A stretch of 64,000 bases of DNA. Origin: Candidatus Gastranaerophilales bacterium. GTDB lineage: Bacteria > Cyanobacteriota > Vampirovibrionia > Gastranaerophilales > Gastranaerophilaceae. Positions 57,497 through 64,000 of this stretch are shown one piece after another (within the stretch, counting starts at the first letter, position 1; each line of letters starts with the position of its first letter). Under the pieces are notes generated by a model. It made no database searches, was not told where the DNA came from, and saw only the letters and a list, made by a program, of their open reading frames with translations. Position numbers and translations under genes: made by a program. The stretch is from contig CALVEK010000002.1 in NCBI GenBank assembly GCA_944326555.1, positions 62,001 through 126,000 on the forward strand, in the 5' to 3' direction.

Positions 57497-57959
57497 AAAT
57501 ATAATTGAAATCAAGAGAGGTATTATTAAAACATGCTGTGAGTTTATAACGGAAGTTATTGCCACTCACCCTAAATGCGAAGATTTATATCAGGATATAT
57601 TCACATTATATGGCTTGCACTATGACACTGAAACTATAAAGCAGAAACGTGTCTTTGTCGCAGCGGCTACAGAGTATTTCATTGTGAAAAGATGCGGTTT
57701 TAAAAGGATAGGGAAAGATAATAAATATAACTGTAGTAAAAGTGCCAAGAACAAAAAAGCTATTATTAAAACTATAGATACATATTTTGAAATACGACAA
57801 GAATGTTCAGATAGTTATTCTTTTAGAGAGAGATTTGCAGAATTTTACAAAGACGAAGTAAAAGATTTTTCTGAAGAAATAAGTATTAACAGGGATGATA
57901 CTCTGTCTGATTTTGCCAAAGCTGTTGAGAAACTGTATTATTTTAAAGATGAAGATTAG
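57483..57959 (+). CDS. Unknown protein coupled to the transposase gene
   Basis: A 158-residue hydrophilic protein starting with TTG inside the end of the transposase gene (14-bp overlap); AAGGAAATTC provides a ribosome site. It is Lys/Asp/Glu-rich and helical, with two CGF/CEF-type cysteines and no recognised domain. Tight coupling to the transposase and position next to the right end suggest an accessory transposition protein, or a passenger. It ends 43 bp before the right inverted repeat. Confidence 0.6.
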   Translation: MGYTRNIIEIKRGIIKTCCEFITEVIATHPKCEDLYQDIFTLYGLHYDTETIKQKRVFVAAATEYFIVKRCGFKRIGKDNKYNCSKSAKNKKAIIKTIDTYFEIRQECSDSYSFRERFAEFYKDEVKDFSEEISINRDDTLSDFAKAVEKLYYFKDED

Positions 57960-58002
57960 TTTCTGTATGTCAATGTAAATAATTATTAACAGTATTTTTT
58001 AA

Positions 58003-58029
58003 TTTAGTGTAAACTGCGATATAAATCCC
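58003..58029 (-). repeat. Right terminal inverted repeat of the transposon
   Basis: Reads TTTAGTGT...AAATCCC on the + strand; it matches the left end as an inverted repeat at 26 of 27 positions. Confidence 0.92.
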
Positions 58030-58037
58030 AAATAAAA
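58030..58037. repeat. 8-bp target-site duplication, right copy
   Basis: AAATAAAA, identical to 49871-49878. It lies within the coding sequence of the split family C gene. Confidence 0.9.
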
Positions 58038-58220
58038 TAGAATGCACCAGACAATAAATGGAGTATAGTTGTCAGAAATGGCAGCATCTACATTAGCAAT
58101 ATATTTTGATGATGAATAACCTAAATACATAATTACAATTGATAATAAGTGTCCAATACTAAAAAAAAGATTTAGGCATATGAATAAAAAATATTCAAAT
58201 TTTTTCAATTGATTATTCAT
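58030..58220 (-). pseudogene. 5' part of the family C gene interrupted by the transposon
   Basis: The first 63 codons of a membrane protein (MNNQLKKFEYFLFICLNLFF...) up to WCILFY, where the target duplication begins. The frame runs on into the transposon for ten more codons before a stop. It aligns with the N-terminus of the orphan C protein (48724-49266). TAGAAT lies 7 nt before the ATG and a strong hairpin lies just upstream, as in the other C genes. Confidence 0.85.
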
Positions 58221-58238
58221 AGATTACATTCTATAAAA

Positions 58239-58270
58239 AAACAGCCTATTTGTACACAAATAGGCTGTTT
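58239..58270 (-). terminator. Strong hairpin between cassette 3 C and the split C gene
   Basis: A 14-bp perfect stem (AAACAGCCTATTTG with its complement) around a 4-nt loop, with T-rich flanks on both sides. It terminates upstream transcription before the split C gene. Confidence 0.88.
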
Positions 58271-58342
58271 AAGATTTATATTTTTTTGTAAAATTCTAAT
58301 TTTTCTTTAGGTATTTTTATATCGATTATTATATAGTAATTT

Positions 58343-58795
58343 TCAATTTTCCTTAAATCTGTTTTCTAGCCAAGGACCAATTAAAAAAGATACATAACTT
58401 ATAAACACCCCTCCTAAACTAAAAATATAAATTAATATCAATGAATTAAAATTCCAGTTATTGTACTTAAAAAACAAATAATTTAGCACAAAAAAGAATA
58501 AATCCACTATAAATGTTAATATTAAAAAGTATTTTTTAAATTTTATATTTGTTTTAATTTTATCTAATATTTGAGCTTCATATTTAAAAACAAAAGGATA
58601 TTTAGTCAATAAAAAAAAGATTTCTAGTTTAAAAAATGAATATAAGAATAAAAAAGCAACAAACAATAATCCTGTATAAGCCATAATATCAATTGAGTCG
58701 TCTACATTAAAAAAGCAATTCCAATTTAATATAATATAAATAGGGAAATTAGAAGATAAGCAAAGATTTAGCAGGATAAAATTCATTTTTTGCAT
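58343..58795 (-). CDS. Cassette 3 protein C: 4-TM membrane protein, immunity-like
   Basis: A 150-residue hydrophobic protein with four membrane segments. The Asp in TM3 (LILTFIVDLFFFVLN) and the LGGVFISY motif in TM4 place it in the same family as the products of 41868-42335 and 48724-49266. It follows the intact B gene by 50 bp, across a hairpin, and TATAAT lies 6 nt before its ATG with no ribosome site. I infer immunity to the B protein from position, topology and the repeated pairing. Confidence 0.65.
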   Translation of the reverse strand: MQKMNFILLNLCLSSNFPIYIILNWNCFFNVDDSIDIMAYTGLLFVAFLFLYSFFKLEIFFLLTKYPFVFKYEAQILDKIKTNIKFKKYFLILTFIVDLFFFVLNYLFFKYNNWNFNSLILIYIFSLGGVFISYVSFLIGPWLENRFKEN

Positions 58796-58815
58796 AGACG
58801 TATTATAGCAAAAAT

Positions 58816-58835
58816 AGGGCTATATAAATAGCCCT
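58816..58835 (-). terminator. Terminator hairpin between cassette 3 B and C
   Basis: AGGGCTAT-TTAT-ATAGCCCT followed by ATTTTT on the minus strand. The TATAAT box of C follows immediately, so B and C should be transcribed separately. Confidence 0.8.
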
Positions 58836-58845
58836 TAAAATAAAT

Positions 58846-60009
58846 TTAGTAATTTATCCAAATATTTTTAGGCACTATAATTTCTGTTATTGTGTAATAT
58901 GTTTGTATCTTACCCTTTTCTTGCAATTCTCTTGCGGTTCTAACTTTCCAGTCTTTTTCATTTGGGTTAAAATCATAAGTATCTAATATTTTTGTGTGTA
59001 AATCGCCTGTAGATTTATCAATATAAGTATCTATTATATCAACATTATGTAAAGCATTTTTCAAATTGCCACTTGTGAATTGAATAGTTTTATCTTCTAT
59101 TTTACCATTTTTTAGTAAAGCTGTTTTATGTGATTTTATAAAATCTCGAAATTCTAATGAATTCTGAATTGCAACTGAAAGAGAGCTTTTATTACTAAAT
59201 ACAATGCCTCTACTATCATTAACTTTCATTTGTTTCTGTATTTTATTTTTAATAATATTTTGTAATTTATCATTTTTTAAATCTGTTATGGTATTATAAA
59301 TTTTCCCTTGAGTTTTAATATATTTGTTACTTGTTTGCAATCCATCAACTGAAATATTCCATAATTCCGCTGCATCAGGCTGAGATAAAAAGCCAATAAC
59401 ATTAATACCTAATGTGAAAATTGTTGACTTGGTAGATGTTATTAAATTTTCTGTATAATTTTTTATTTTTTCAAATTCAAATTTTAATTTGGAAATTTCT
59501 TCGATAGTCATATTTGAGTGTTGCATATTATTTTTTATATATAATATATCTTGCATTGATTTATCAGCTTTATGTTTAGCAGCGTTTATCTGTTCTTTAA
59601 CCTCTTTTAATTTTTGCCTGTCTTTTGACTCAAGTTTATTTATATCAATAACATCTTCAAACTTGTTTATCTCTTTTTCTTGCTTGTTTACTTGTTTTAT
59701 ATATTCTTCAATCTCTTCTTCTAAAGATTTTGTATCACCTAAAAGTTTTGCCATTTCAAGTTCATTTCTTTTCCTCTCTTTTAACTTTTCTCTATACGCT
59801 TCAATCGGATCTTTGTTAGTTTCATCAGATTCCTTTTCAAGAATTTCAATATGACACTTGCAGTTTGGGTGTGGACGATCAGGTATTTCATCTGTAGACT
59901 CAAATAGTTTTCCATCCATTTCTTTGCATACTTCACAAGCACCTGACTCTGAACGCCACTGATAAATTACGTTTTCTTTAACAACATATCCATATAATTT
60001 CTTTGTCAT
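58846..60009 (-). CDS. Cassette 3 protein B: intact toxin-like protein
   Basis: A 387-residue protein, the only unbroken B copy. N-terminal ligands C25, C28, H47, C50 and C52 (GACEVC...RPHPNCKC) form a zinc site like that of phage Mu F/minor head proteins. A Lys/Glu coiled coil follows (about 60-165), then a short hydrophobic patch (IFTLGINVIGFL), LWNISVDGLQ, SRGIVFSNKSSL and the C-terminal domain (VDIIDTYIDKSTGD, DTYDFNPNE, ELQEKGKIQTYYTI). The N-terminus is almost invariant between copies while the C-terminus diverges, the hallmark of polymorphic toxins. I recognise no known toxin fold. ATG 60009 follows AAAGGAT, one base after the stop of A. Confidence 0.65.
   Translation of the reverse strand: MTKKLYGYVVKENVIYQWRSESGACEVCKEMDGKLFESTDEIPDRPHPNCKCHIEILEKESDETNKDPIEAYREKLKERKRNELEMAKLLGDTKSLEEEIEEYIKQVNKQEKEINKFEDVIDINKLESKDRQKLKEVKEQINAAKHKADKSMQDILYIKNNMQHSNMTIEEISKLKFEFEKIKNYTENLITSTKSTIFTLGINVIGFLSQPDAAELWNISVDGLQTSNKYIKTQGKIYNTITDLKNDKLQNIIKNKIQKQMKVNDSRGIVFSNKSSLSVAIQNSLEFRDFIKSHKTALLKNGKIEDKTIQFTSGNLKNALHNVDIIDTYIDKSTGDLHTKILDTYDFNPNEKDWKVRTARELQEKGKIQTYYTITEIIVPKNIWINY
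59699..60009 (-). repeat. Near-identical N-terminal block of gene B (copy 2)
   Basis: Matches 48234-48544 in the same orientation with few differences, including the GGATTAATTAA leader, whereas the remaining ~850 bp of the two genes are well diverged. Confidence 0.85.
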
Positions 60010-60010
60010 T

Positions 60011-60532
60011 TTAATTAATCCTTTCATTTAATTGTTGAGTAATTTCTGAGATTTTTTTATCTGTATCAATTTGTTTATTATTTTTTGTGCTCCAAATTGC
60101 ATTGTTTGCAGCGCCAAGTTTTATATACTGCTTAATTACATCAATAGAATAGTTTTTAAGCACACCAAACAATGCTTCAAAGGTCTTTTCTCCAAAGTCA
60201 GAATCTTCTTCCAGTTGTATTTTTGAGCTAATCAAAGAATCTTTTTTATACCCGTTTAACAAATTAATGCCAACTTGAAAATCTAATATTGCTTGTTTGG
60301 GTCCAACCTTTCTTACGTACTCAGCAACGAAATCAGCAAGTGCAGAAATTTTCTGATAATCTTCCTCTGAAATTTCATCTGTTTTATCAGCAAATAGCGA
60401 TGGTTTTAATTTTTTGAGTTTTTCCTCTTTGATTTTTTCTACTTTGTTTTTGATTTCTTCATTCATTTTCTCTGATGGTTGTTTCGTCGAGAACAATTTT
60501 TCTCTAACCTGTTCTAAAGTTGATTTTGCCAT
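60011..60532 (-). CDS. Cassette 3 protein A: DGDFGE-type protein
   Basis: A 173-residue protein homologous to the product of 40193-40696. The N-terminal ~60 residues are Lys/Glu-rich and variable. The conserved part has YVRKVGPKQAILDFQVGINLL, EDSDFGEKTFEALF and IKLGAANNAIW. AAGGAGG lies 6 nt upstream of the ATG. Its stop is one base before the B start, exactly as in cassette 1. It is hydrophilic with no signal peptide. The motif hints at a peptidoglycan-binding module; it could equally be a relic of phage head genes, as B's N-terminus also is. Confidence 0.65.
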   Translation of the reverse strand: MAKSTLEQVREKLFSTKQPSEKMNEEIKNKVEKIKEEKLKKLKPSLFADKTDEISEEDYQKISALADFVAEYVRKVGPKQAILDFQVGINLLNGYKKDSLISSKIQLEEDSDFGEKTFEALFGVLKNYSIDVIKQYIKLGAANNAIWSTKNNKQIDTDKKISEITQQLNERIN

Positions 60533-60562
60533 TTTTCCTCCTTTTTATATTTTTGACAAACA

Positions 60563-60592
60563 AAAAGAGACCATTGTTTTATGGTCTCTTTT
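60563..60592 (-). terminator. Hairpin upstream of cassette 3 A
   Basis: A 12-bp stem, AAAAGAGACCAT / ATGGTCTCTTTT, with T-runs both ways, about 30 bp before the start of A. The stretch from here to 60780 has no other feature that I can support. Confidence 0.82.
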
Positions 60593-60780
60593 TTATATAA
60601 ATTAGTACAATTATGCTAGCTCAAATATTGCAGCTAAAAATGAGCACAGTTATGCATAAATTTTGATAACGTGGGCGTGTTCGTAAAGTCGATGAACAAA
60701 CCTGTTAAAAGACGTTGTCGTCAATTTTATCCTACACTATTTTTTATACTAATCTTATTTTCTTTAGAAAATATTAATGA

Positions 60781-61032
60781 TTACATTTTTCAGAAAAACT
60801 CAATTATGACATAAAGCTGATTCAAGCGGTTATAAAAAGCTTTTGGTACAACAAACTCGGTGCCGAAAGACGCTTACCTAAAGAAGCAAGAAATGGAAAC
60901 AACAAAAGATTACGCAAACTAAGATTTCTACCACCTGAAATTATAGAAAGCATAATGAACGGAACTCAAGATCCTGAATTGAATGTGAAAAAGCTTATTG
61001 CTATTGCTGATGATTATGGGCAAGATTTATAA
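60781..61032 (+). pseudogene. C-terminal fragment of a serine recombinase
   Basis: A frame open from a stop at 60778 and lacking a start. It reads LNYDIKLIQAVIKSFWYNKL, a basic stretch, then LRKLRFLPPEIIESIMNGTQDPELNVKKLI. It aligns with the last ~80 residues of the intact recombinase at 30043-31647 (LRFLPPNIQEDILNGTQD). It is the tail of a related but different enzyme, so the right side of the island once held its own integrase gene. Confidence 0.82.
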
Positions 61033-61044
61033 AAAATGTAATAT

Positions 61045-61857
61045 TTATATAGGCCAAGGTCTATTACGTTTTAAATATTTTGATTTCATTTTTAACGTCA
61101 TATTAAATTTCTTATTTTTTATTGAAATAGGAGCTTTTAAAACCTCTTTTAAAAATTCTATATATCCAAATACAAGACCGCCCCATAGGAATATTACAAA
61201 CAAAACGGCACCCAATATTTCACAAAATGTTGGAAAATAATCTAATAAAAATAAATGGATATGATTTTTTAAATATTTAAAAACTTTATAACTATAAAAT
61301 GATAAGAAATTTTCATTCTCATGCAACAAATAAGGTGCTAAAATTTTGGGGATAACATTATGATGCTCTATATATCTTGTTACAACCTCATGATTTTTAC
61401 AACATTTATCATCTGTTTTATCCCAAAGGTATTTTTTTACTTCAAGCAGATATTCTTCGCAAAATGTTTCTAATTTATCAAAATCTTTTGGTTTAATTAA
61501 AAACTGATTAAGTTGCATTTTTTTATTAAATTCATCTTTTATTTCAAAATACCTAGATTGAATATCTTGAATAGTTAATTTACTTTTTTCCTTAACTTTT
61601 TTTGAATAAGAATAAATTATATCGCTGTATTCACATACCAATTCATTACATTTTGAAAACATTAAATTAACTTCTTGATAAAGATTTTCATATCGCAATT
61701 TAAATAATTCTTTTCGCGCAGATTTTTCAGCAATTCTATTCTGACCATTAGCGGCTGTCCAAGCCAACAAACCTATCATTATAGTAGCACCAGCTTGAAT
61801 AAACAACGCTAATGCTTGTTTATCAGTTCCAAATAAATCTATAATTATATTGTTCAT
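61045..61857 (-). CDS. Membrane protein of unknown function
   Basis: A 270-residue protein with one N-terminal membrane segment (ALFIQAGATIMIGLLAWTAA), a ~150-residue helical cytosolic or periplasmic middle with a Cys-Cys-His patch (DKCCKNHEVV), a second membrane segment (CEILGAVLFVIFLWGGLVFGY) and a basic tail. I recognise no family. It is convergent with the recombinase fragment (12 bp apart). Two-TM proteins of this design occur in phage-exclusion loci, but there is no specific evidence for that here. Confidence 0.55.
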   Translation of the reverse strand: MNNIIIDLFGTDKQALALFIQAGATIMIGLLAWTAANGQNRIAEKSARKELFKLRYENLYQEVNLMFSKCNELVCEYSDIIYSYSKKVKEKSKLTIQDIQSRYFEIKDEFNKKMQLNQFLIKPKDFDKLETFCEEYLLEVKKYLWDKTDDKCCKNHEVVTRYIEHHNVIPKILAPYLLHENENFLSFYSYKVFKYLKNHIHLFLLDYFPTFCEILGAVLFVIFLWGGLVFGYIEFLKEVLKAPISIKNKKFNMTLKMKSKYLKRNRPWPI

Positions 61858-62235
61858 ACTGAAATACTAGCATAAAATACGAGTTTAAAACACAAAAAGG
61901 ACTCTTTTTATTAGTCAAAAGAGAATTTCGCTTAAATTTATAAAAAATCTTCCAAAAATCAGAACAAGAGATTCTCTGATGTTTGGTAAAACGTGCAAAC
62001 TACGGGATTTTGGTATAAAAAAAGAGACCTTTTTAGGTCTCTTATATTTATTGGTGGTCAAATCAAGAATCGAAAAACTACCTAAAGTTCTCCATTCTAT
62101 CATTTATCGTATTTACAGTATTGCTCTATATCCCTTTGATATCAAGTGTTTTATAGCTTTTTTACATTTCAACACACATAACAAAAAAAATATTTTATGA
62201 GTTTTATTAAAACTAAAAATTTATTAGGATTTGGC
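61858..62235. other. Intergenic stretch before the M16 peptidase gene
   Basis: 378 bp, AT-rich. It contains one clear terminator (62022-62043). Short frames on both strands lack ribosome sites and coding character. I found no tRNA end or att-like repeat of the left-hand tRNA-Val here. Confidence 0.5.
62022..62043 (+). terminator. Bidirectional terminator hairpin
   Basis: AAGAGACCT-TTTT-AGGTCTCTT, a 9-bp stem flanked by A- and T-rich sequence. The stem core is related to the hairpin at 60563-60592 (AGAGACC). Confidence 0.75.
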
Positions 62236-64000
62236 ATGCAAGTTCAACAAATAAATACGTTATCAAATTATGTTGTTTATAAAAAAAACAAAATAAATAA
62301 AGAAGTTTTTGGAAATTTCACCTGCGAAAATTCTTTGGAACCAACAATCCCGTTGAATGTTTCAAAAGCATATGCATCATCGCAACTTTATCCCGAGTAC
62401 AAAGTATTGGAAACATTCAAGCTGCCAAACACTGGAGTAGGCAAAGTTTATCAATTAAGAAACGGTCACAAAGTTGTTGTTTTGCCTAAAAAAGGGCCGA
62501 CTGTAGTAAACACCTATGTTCGTGCTGGCTGGGATAATGAAAAAGCAGATAAAAGAGAATGCGCACACTTACTGGAACATGTTCTTGGTAGTAGAATTTT
62601 GACACCCCAAAATCCTAATACACAAAAAATTGTTCAAGAACTTTCATTATATGTAAATGCAGCAACAAATAATGATTATACACATTATTATATCGAAGCA
62701 CCTATTGCTGACAGTAGTGATTTGGAAAATATAATTAAGCTGCAATATGAAACAATAAAACAGGAAGAACTGGATGAAAAAATTGTTGAAAAAGAAAAGA
62801 ATATAATTCATCAGGAAGCTTATGAAAGAAGTTTGAAAGAATCATCAAATAGGCTATTATACAATACTTCTATTAAAAACTTATTGAATTTAAAAGATTC
62901 CGATACTTTTTTACAAAATCTTAACCATGAAGCTGTTCTATCTTTAACCCAAAATGATGTTCAAAGCTTTTACACACAGAACTATAGTCCTGACAAAATG
63001 GTTACAACAATAGTCGGTAATGTTGATGATAATACAATAAAAATAATTTTAAAATATTTTAATCAAATTAACCCCCCTGTTTTAAAAGATTCTAATTTTG
63101 AATTAAAAAAACAATTAGAAAACACCATACAAAAAACTGTGCGTACTGATTTGGTTAACCCCGATAAAAATTGCATTCCTTATAAAGTTTCACTAAATTT
63201 TCTAAACAAACAAAGTACCAATCCAAAAGAGCAAGTTATCAATGAATTTATTGTCAAAGCATTAGAGGAAAAACTAAATAATATATTTTTAAATGCGGAA
63301 TGTTTCAAATTAGGTATTAGCAATTTGAAGCCTGATTTGCATATGACCGGTTTAAGAATAATGACAAACTCTGATGACATTGAAACAGAACTAAAAAGAT
63401 TATATTCACAAATACAAGACTTTATCCAAAAGCCACTGTCTATAGATGAATTCAATCAAACTAAAGCCTCCATAAAATCTAATAGAGCGGATTTGTATGA
63501 AGATTCATTAAAGCTGTCGAATGTATTAGCGTACGCACTTTTCTTTTCTCCCGATATTAATATAGAAAAAGAAATGCAGATATTAGATACATTAACTCCA
63601 AAAGACGTTCAAGAATATACACAAAAACTGTTGGATTTATCAAAAGCATCACTTACAGTGCTACACCCTCAAAGAAAAAGTGAAAAAGTTTCTTTTAAAG
63701 GGAATCTAAATCTTGCAAAAGAAATTGATTTGAAAGAATATTTATTGCCAAACAACATGCAGGTAATTTTTGATGAAGCACAAAACAGTATAAAAAGTTC
63801 GATAACATTTAGAATTGATGCCAAGAATAAAATACAAGTTCCGTCAGAAACATATTCTTTTATGCTGGAAGCTCTTGAGAAAGAATTAGAAAAAATATGC
63901 AAGCAAAGCAGCATTGATTTTGGGATTTATGGTAATAATCAGCATATTGAATTAAAATTGACAGGAATACCAAAACAGCTTGAGTCAGAACTTCCTGTTA
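62236..64000 (+). CDS. M16 family zinc peptidase (partial, runs off the window)
   Basis: At least 588 codons without a stop to the end of the window. The inverted zinc motif HxxEH is present as CAHLLEHVLGS (H111, E114, H115), within the usual TYVRAGWDNEK...ECAHLLEH context of the active M16 domain (about residues 65-280). A second, inactive-type M16 half follows (from about 500, LKEYLLPNNMQVIF). M16 peptidases degrade peptides, often in the periplasm; no signal peptide is obvious here. I prefer ATG 62236 (AGGA 6 nt upstream); an ATG at 62197 adds 13 codons but has no ribosome site. The 3' end is missing. Confidence 0.88.
   Translation, partial: MQVQQINTLSNYVVYKKNKINKEVFGNFTCENSLEPTIPLNVSKAYASSQLYPEYKVLETFKLPNTGVGKVYQLRNGHKVVVLPKKGPTVVNTYVRAGWDNEKADKRECAHLLEHVLGSRILTPQNPNTQKIVQELSLYVNAATNNDYTHYYIEAPIADSSDLENIIKLQYETIKQEELDEKIVEKEKNIIHQEAYERSLKESSNRLLYNTSIKNLLNLKDSDTFLQNLNHEAVLSLTQNDVQSFYTQNYSPDKMVTTIVGNVDDNTIKIILKYFNQINPPVLKDSNFELKKQLENTIQKTVRTDLVNPDKNCIPYKVSLNFLNKQSTNPKEQVINEFIVKALEEKLNNIFLNAECFKLGISNLKPDLHMTGLRIMTNSDDIETELKRLYSQIQDFIQKPLSIDEFNQTKASIKSNRADLYEDSLKLSNVLAYALFFSPDINIEKEMQILDTLTPKDVQEYTQKLLDLSKASLTVLHPQRKSEKVSFKGNLNLAKEIDLKEYLLPNNMQVIFDEAQNSIKSSITFRIDAKNKIQVPSETYSFMLEALEKELEKICKQSSIDFGIYGNNQHIELKLTGIPKQLESELPV

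Larger units (their letters stand above)
49879..58029 (+). mobile_element. 8,151-bp IS1595-family transposon carrying a restriction-modification system
   Basis: The ends are 27-bp inverted repeats (49879-49905 and 58003-58029) starting GGGA and differing at one base, flanked by an exact 8-bp direct repeat. The insertion lies inside a family C membrane-protein gene whose frame is restored by excision. The transposase (56549-57496) is of the ISXO2/IS1595 type, and the GGG-starting ends and 8-bp duplication fit that family. Cargo: DUF2130 protein, endonuclease, cytosine methyltransferase, T:G glycosylase, a coiled-coil membrane protein, an Xre regulator, a BspA-like protein and a small protein after the transposase. 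IS1595 members with passenger genes are known; this one appears complete, with both ends and an uninterrupted transposase. Confidence 0.9.

Noticed and set aside
57999-58220. A separate 73-residue membrane protein gene
   Set aside because: It is the truncated 5' part of the same split gene; its last ten codons are transposon sequence.
61045-61857. A further family C member, because of the LWGGLVFGY segment
   Set aside because: It is 270 residues with two, not four, membrane segments, no Asp-bearing TM3, no hairpin/TATAAT layout and no adjacent B gene.
29486-62235. tRNA-Val as the attachment site of the whole island, with a matching 3' end on the right
   Set aside because: I found no copy of the tRNA-Val 3' end anywhere near 60-62 kb, and large serine recombinases do not usually use tRNA genes.

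Overview
The window is AT-rich (roughly 30% GC by eye) and appears to come from a two-membraned bacterium. It encodes an outer-membrane two-partner secretion pair, a Pmp-type autotransporter and ADP-heptose (LPS core) synthesis. That mix, with lineage-specific paired membrane proteins and Xre regulators, resembles gut Gastranaerophilales ('Melainabacteria', non-photosynthetic Cyanobacteria relatives). The assignment is inference from gene content; no rRNA is present.

Layout. 0.1-29.6 kb is ordinary chromosome: an EF-hand protein, a SulP transporter, a 4,382-residue filamentous adhesin (TpsA) divergent from its TpsB transporter, GmhA-GmhB and HldE, a Ski2-like helicase, an M23 peptidase, two parvulin-type proteins, and tRNA-Pro, -Gly, -Cys and -Val. 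Tandem, palindrome-loaded partial copies precede tRNA-Pro, -Gly and -Val. From 29.8 to about 61.9 kb lies a composite accessory island: a large serine recombinase, a SIR2-domain protein, an autotransporter, a candidate structured RNA, decaying phage-type genes, and three loci of an apparently undescribed toxin/immunity-like system. Chromosomal sequence resumes at 62.2 kb with an M16 peptidase that runs off the window.

The candidate new system is a three-gene cassette, A-B-C. A is a ~170-residue protein with a DGDFGE-type motif. B has an N-terminal CxxC...HPNCxC zinc-ligand set (phage Mu F-like), a coiled coil and a variable C-terminal domain. C is a 4-TM membrane protein with a conserved Asp in TM3 and a GG(G)V..(P/S)Y motif in TM4. 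A stops one base before B starts in both complete cassettes. Every C gene follows a hairpin terminator and has a TATAAT-like box 6-7 nt before its ATG, suggesting leaderless, independent transcription. There are two complete sets (40.2-42.3 kb; 58.3-60.5 kb), a decayed B copy (47.3-48.5 kb), an orphan C (48.7-49.3 kb) and a C gene split in two.

The split C gene exposes an 8,151-bp IS1595-family transposon (49879-58029). It has 27-bp terminal inverted repeats with one mismatch and an exact 8-bp target duplication, and removing it restores a 170-codon member of family C. Besides the ISXO2-like transposase it carries a complete restriction-modification operon: an EcoRII-C-like endonuclease, a cytosine-5 methyltransferase and a Mig-type T:G mismatch glycosylase with a 4Fe-4S cluster. 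It also carries an Xre regulator, a DUF2130 protein, a BspA-like leucine-rich protein and two unknown proteins.
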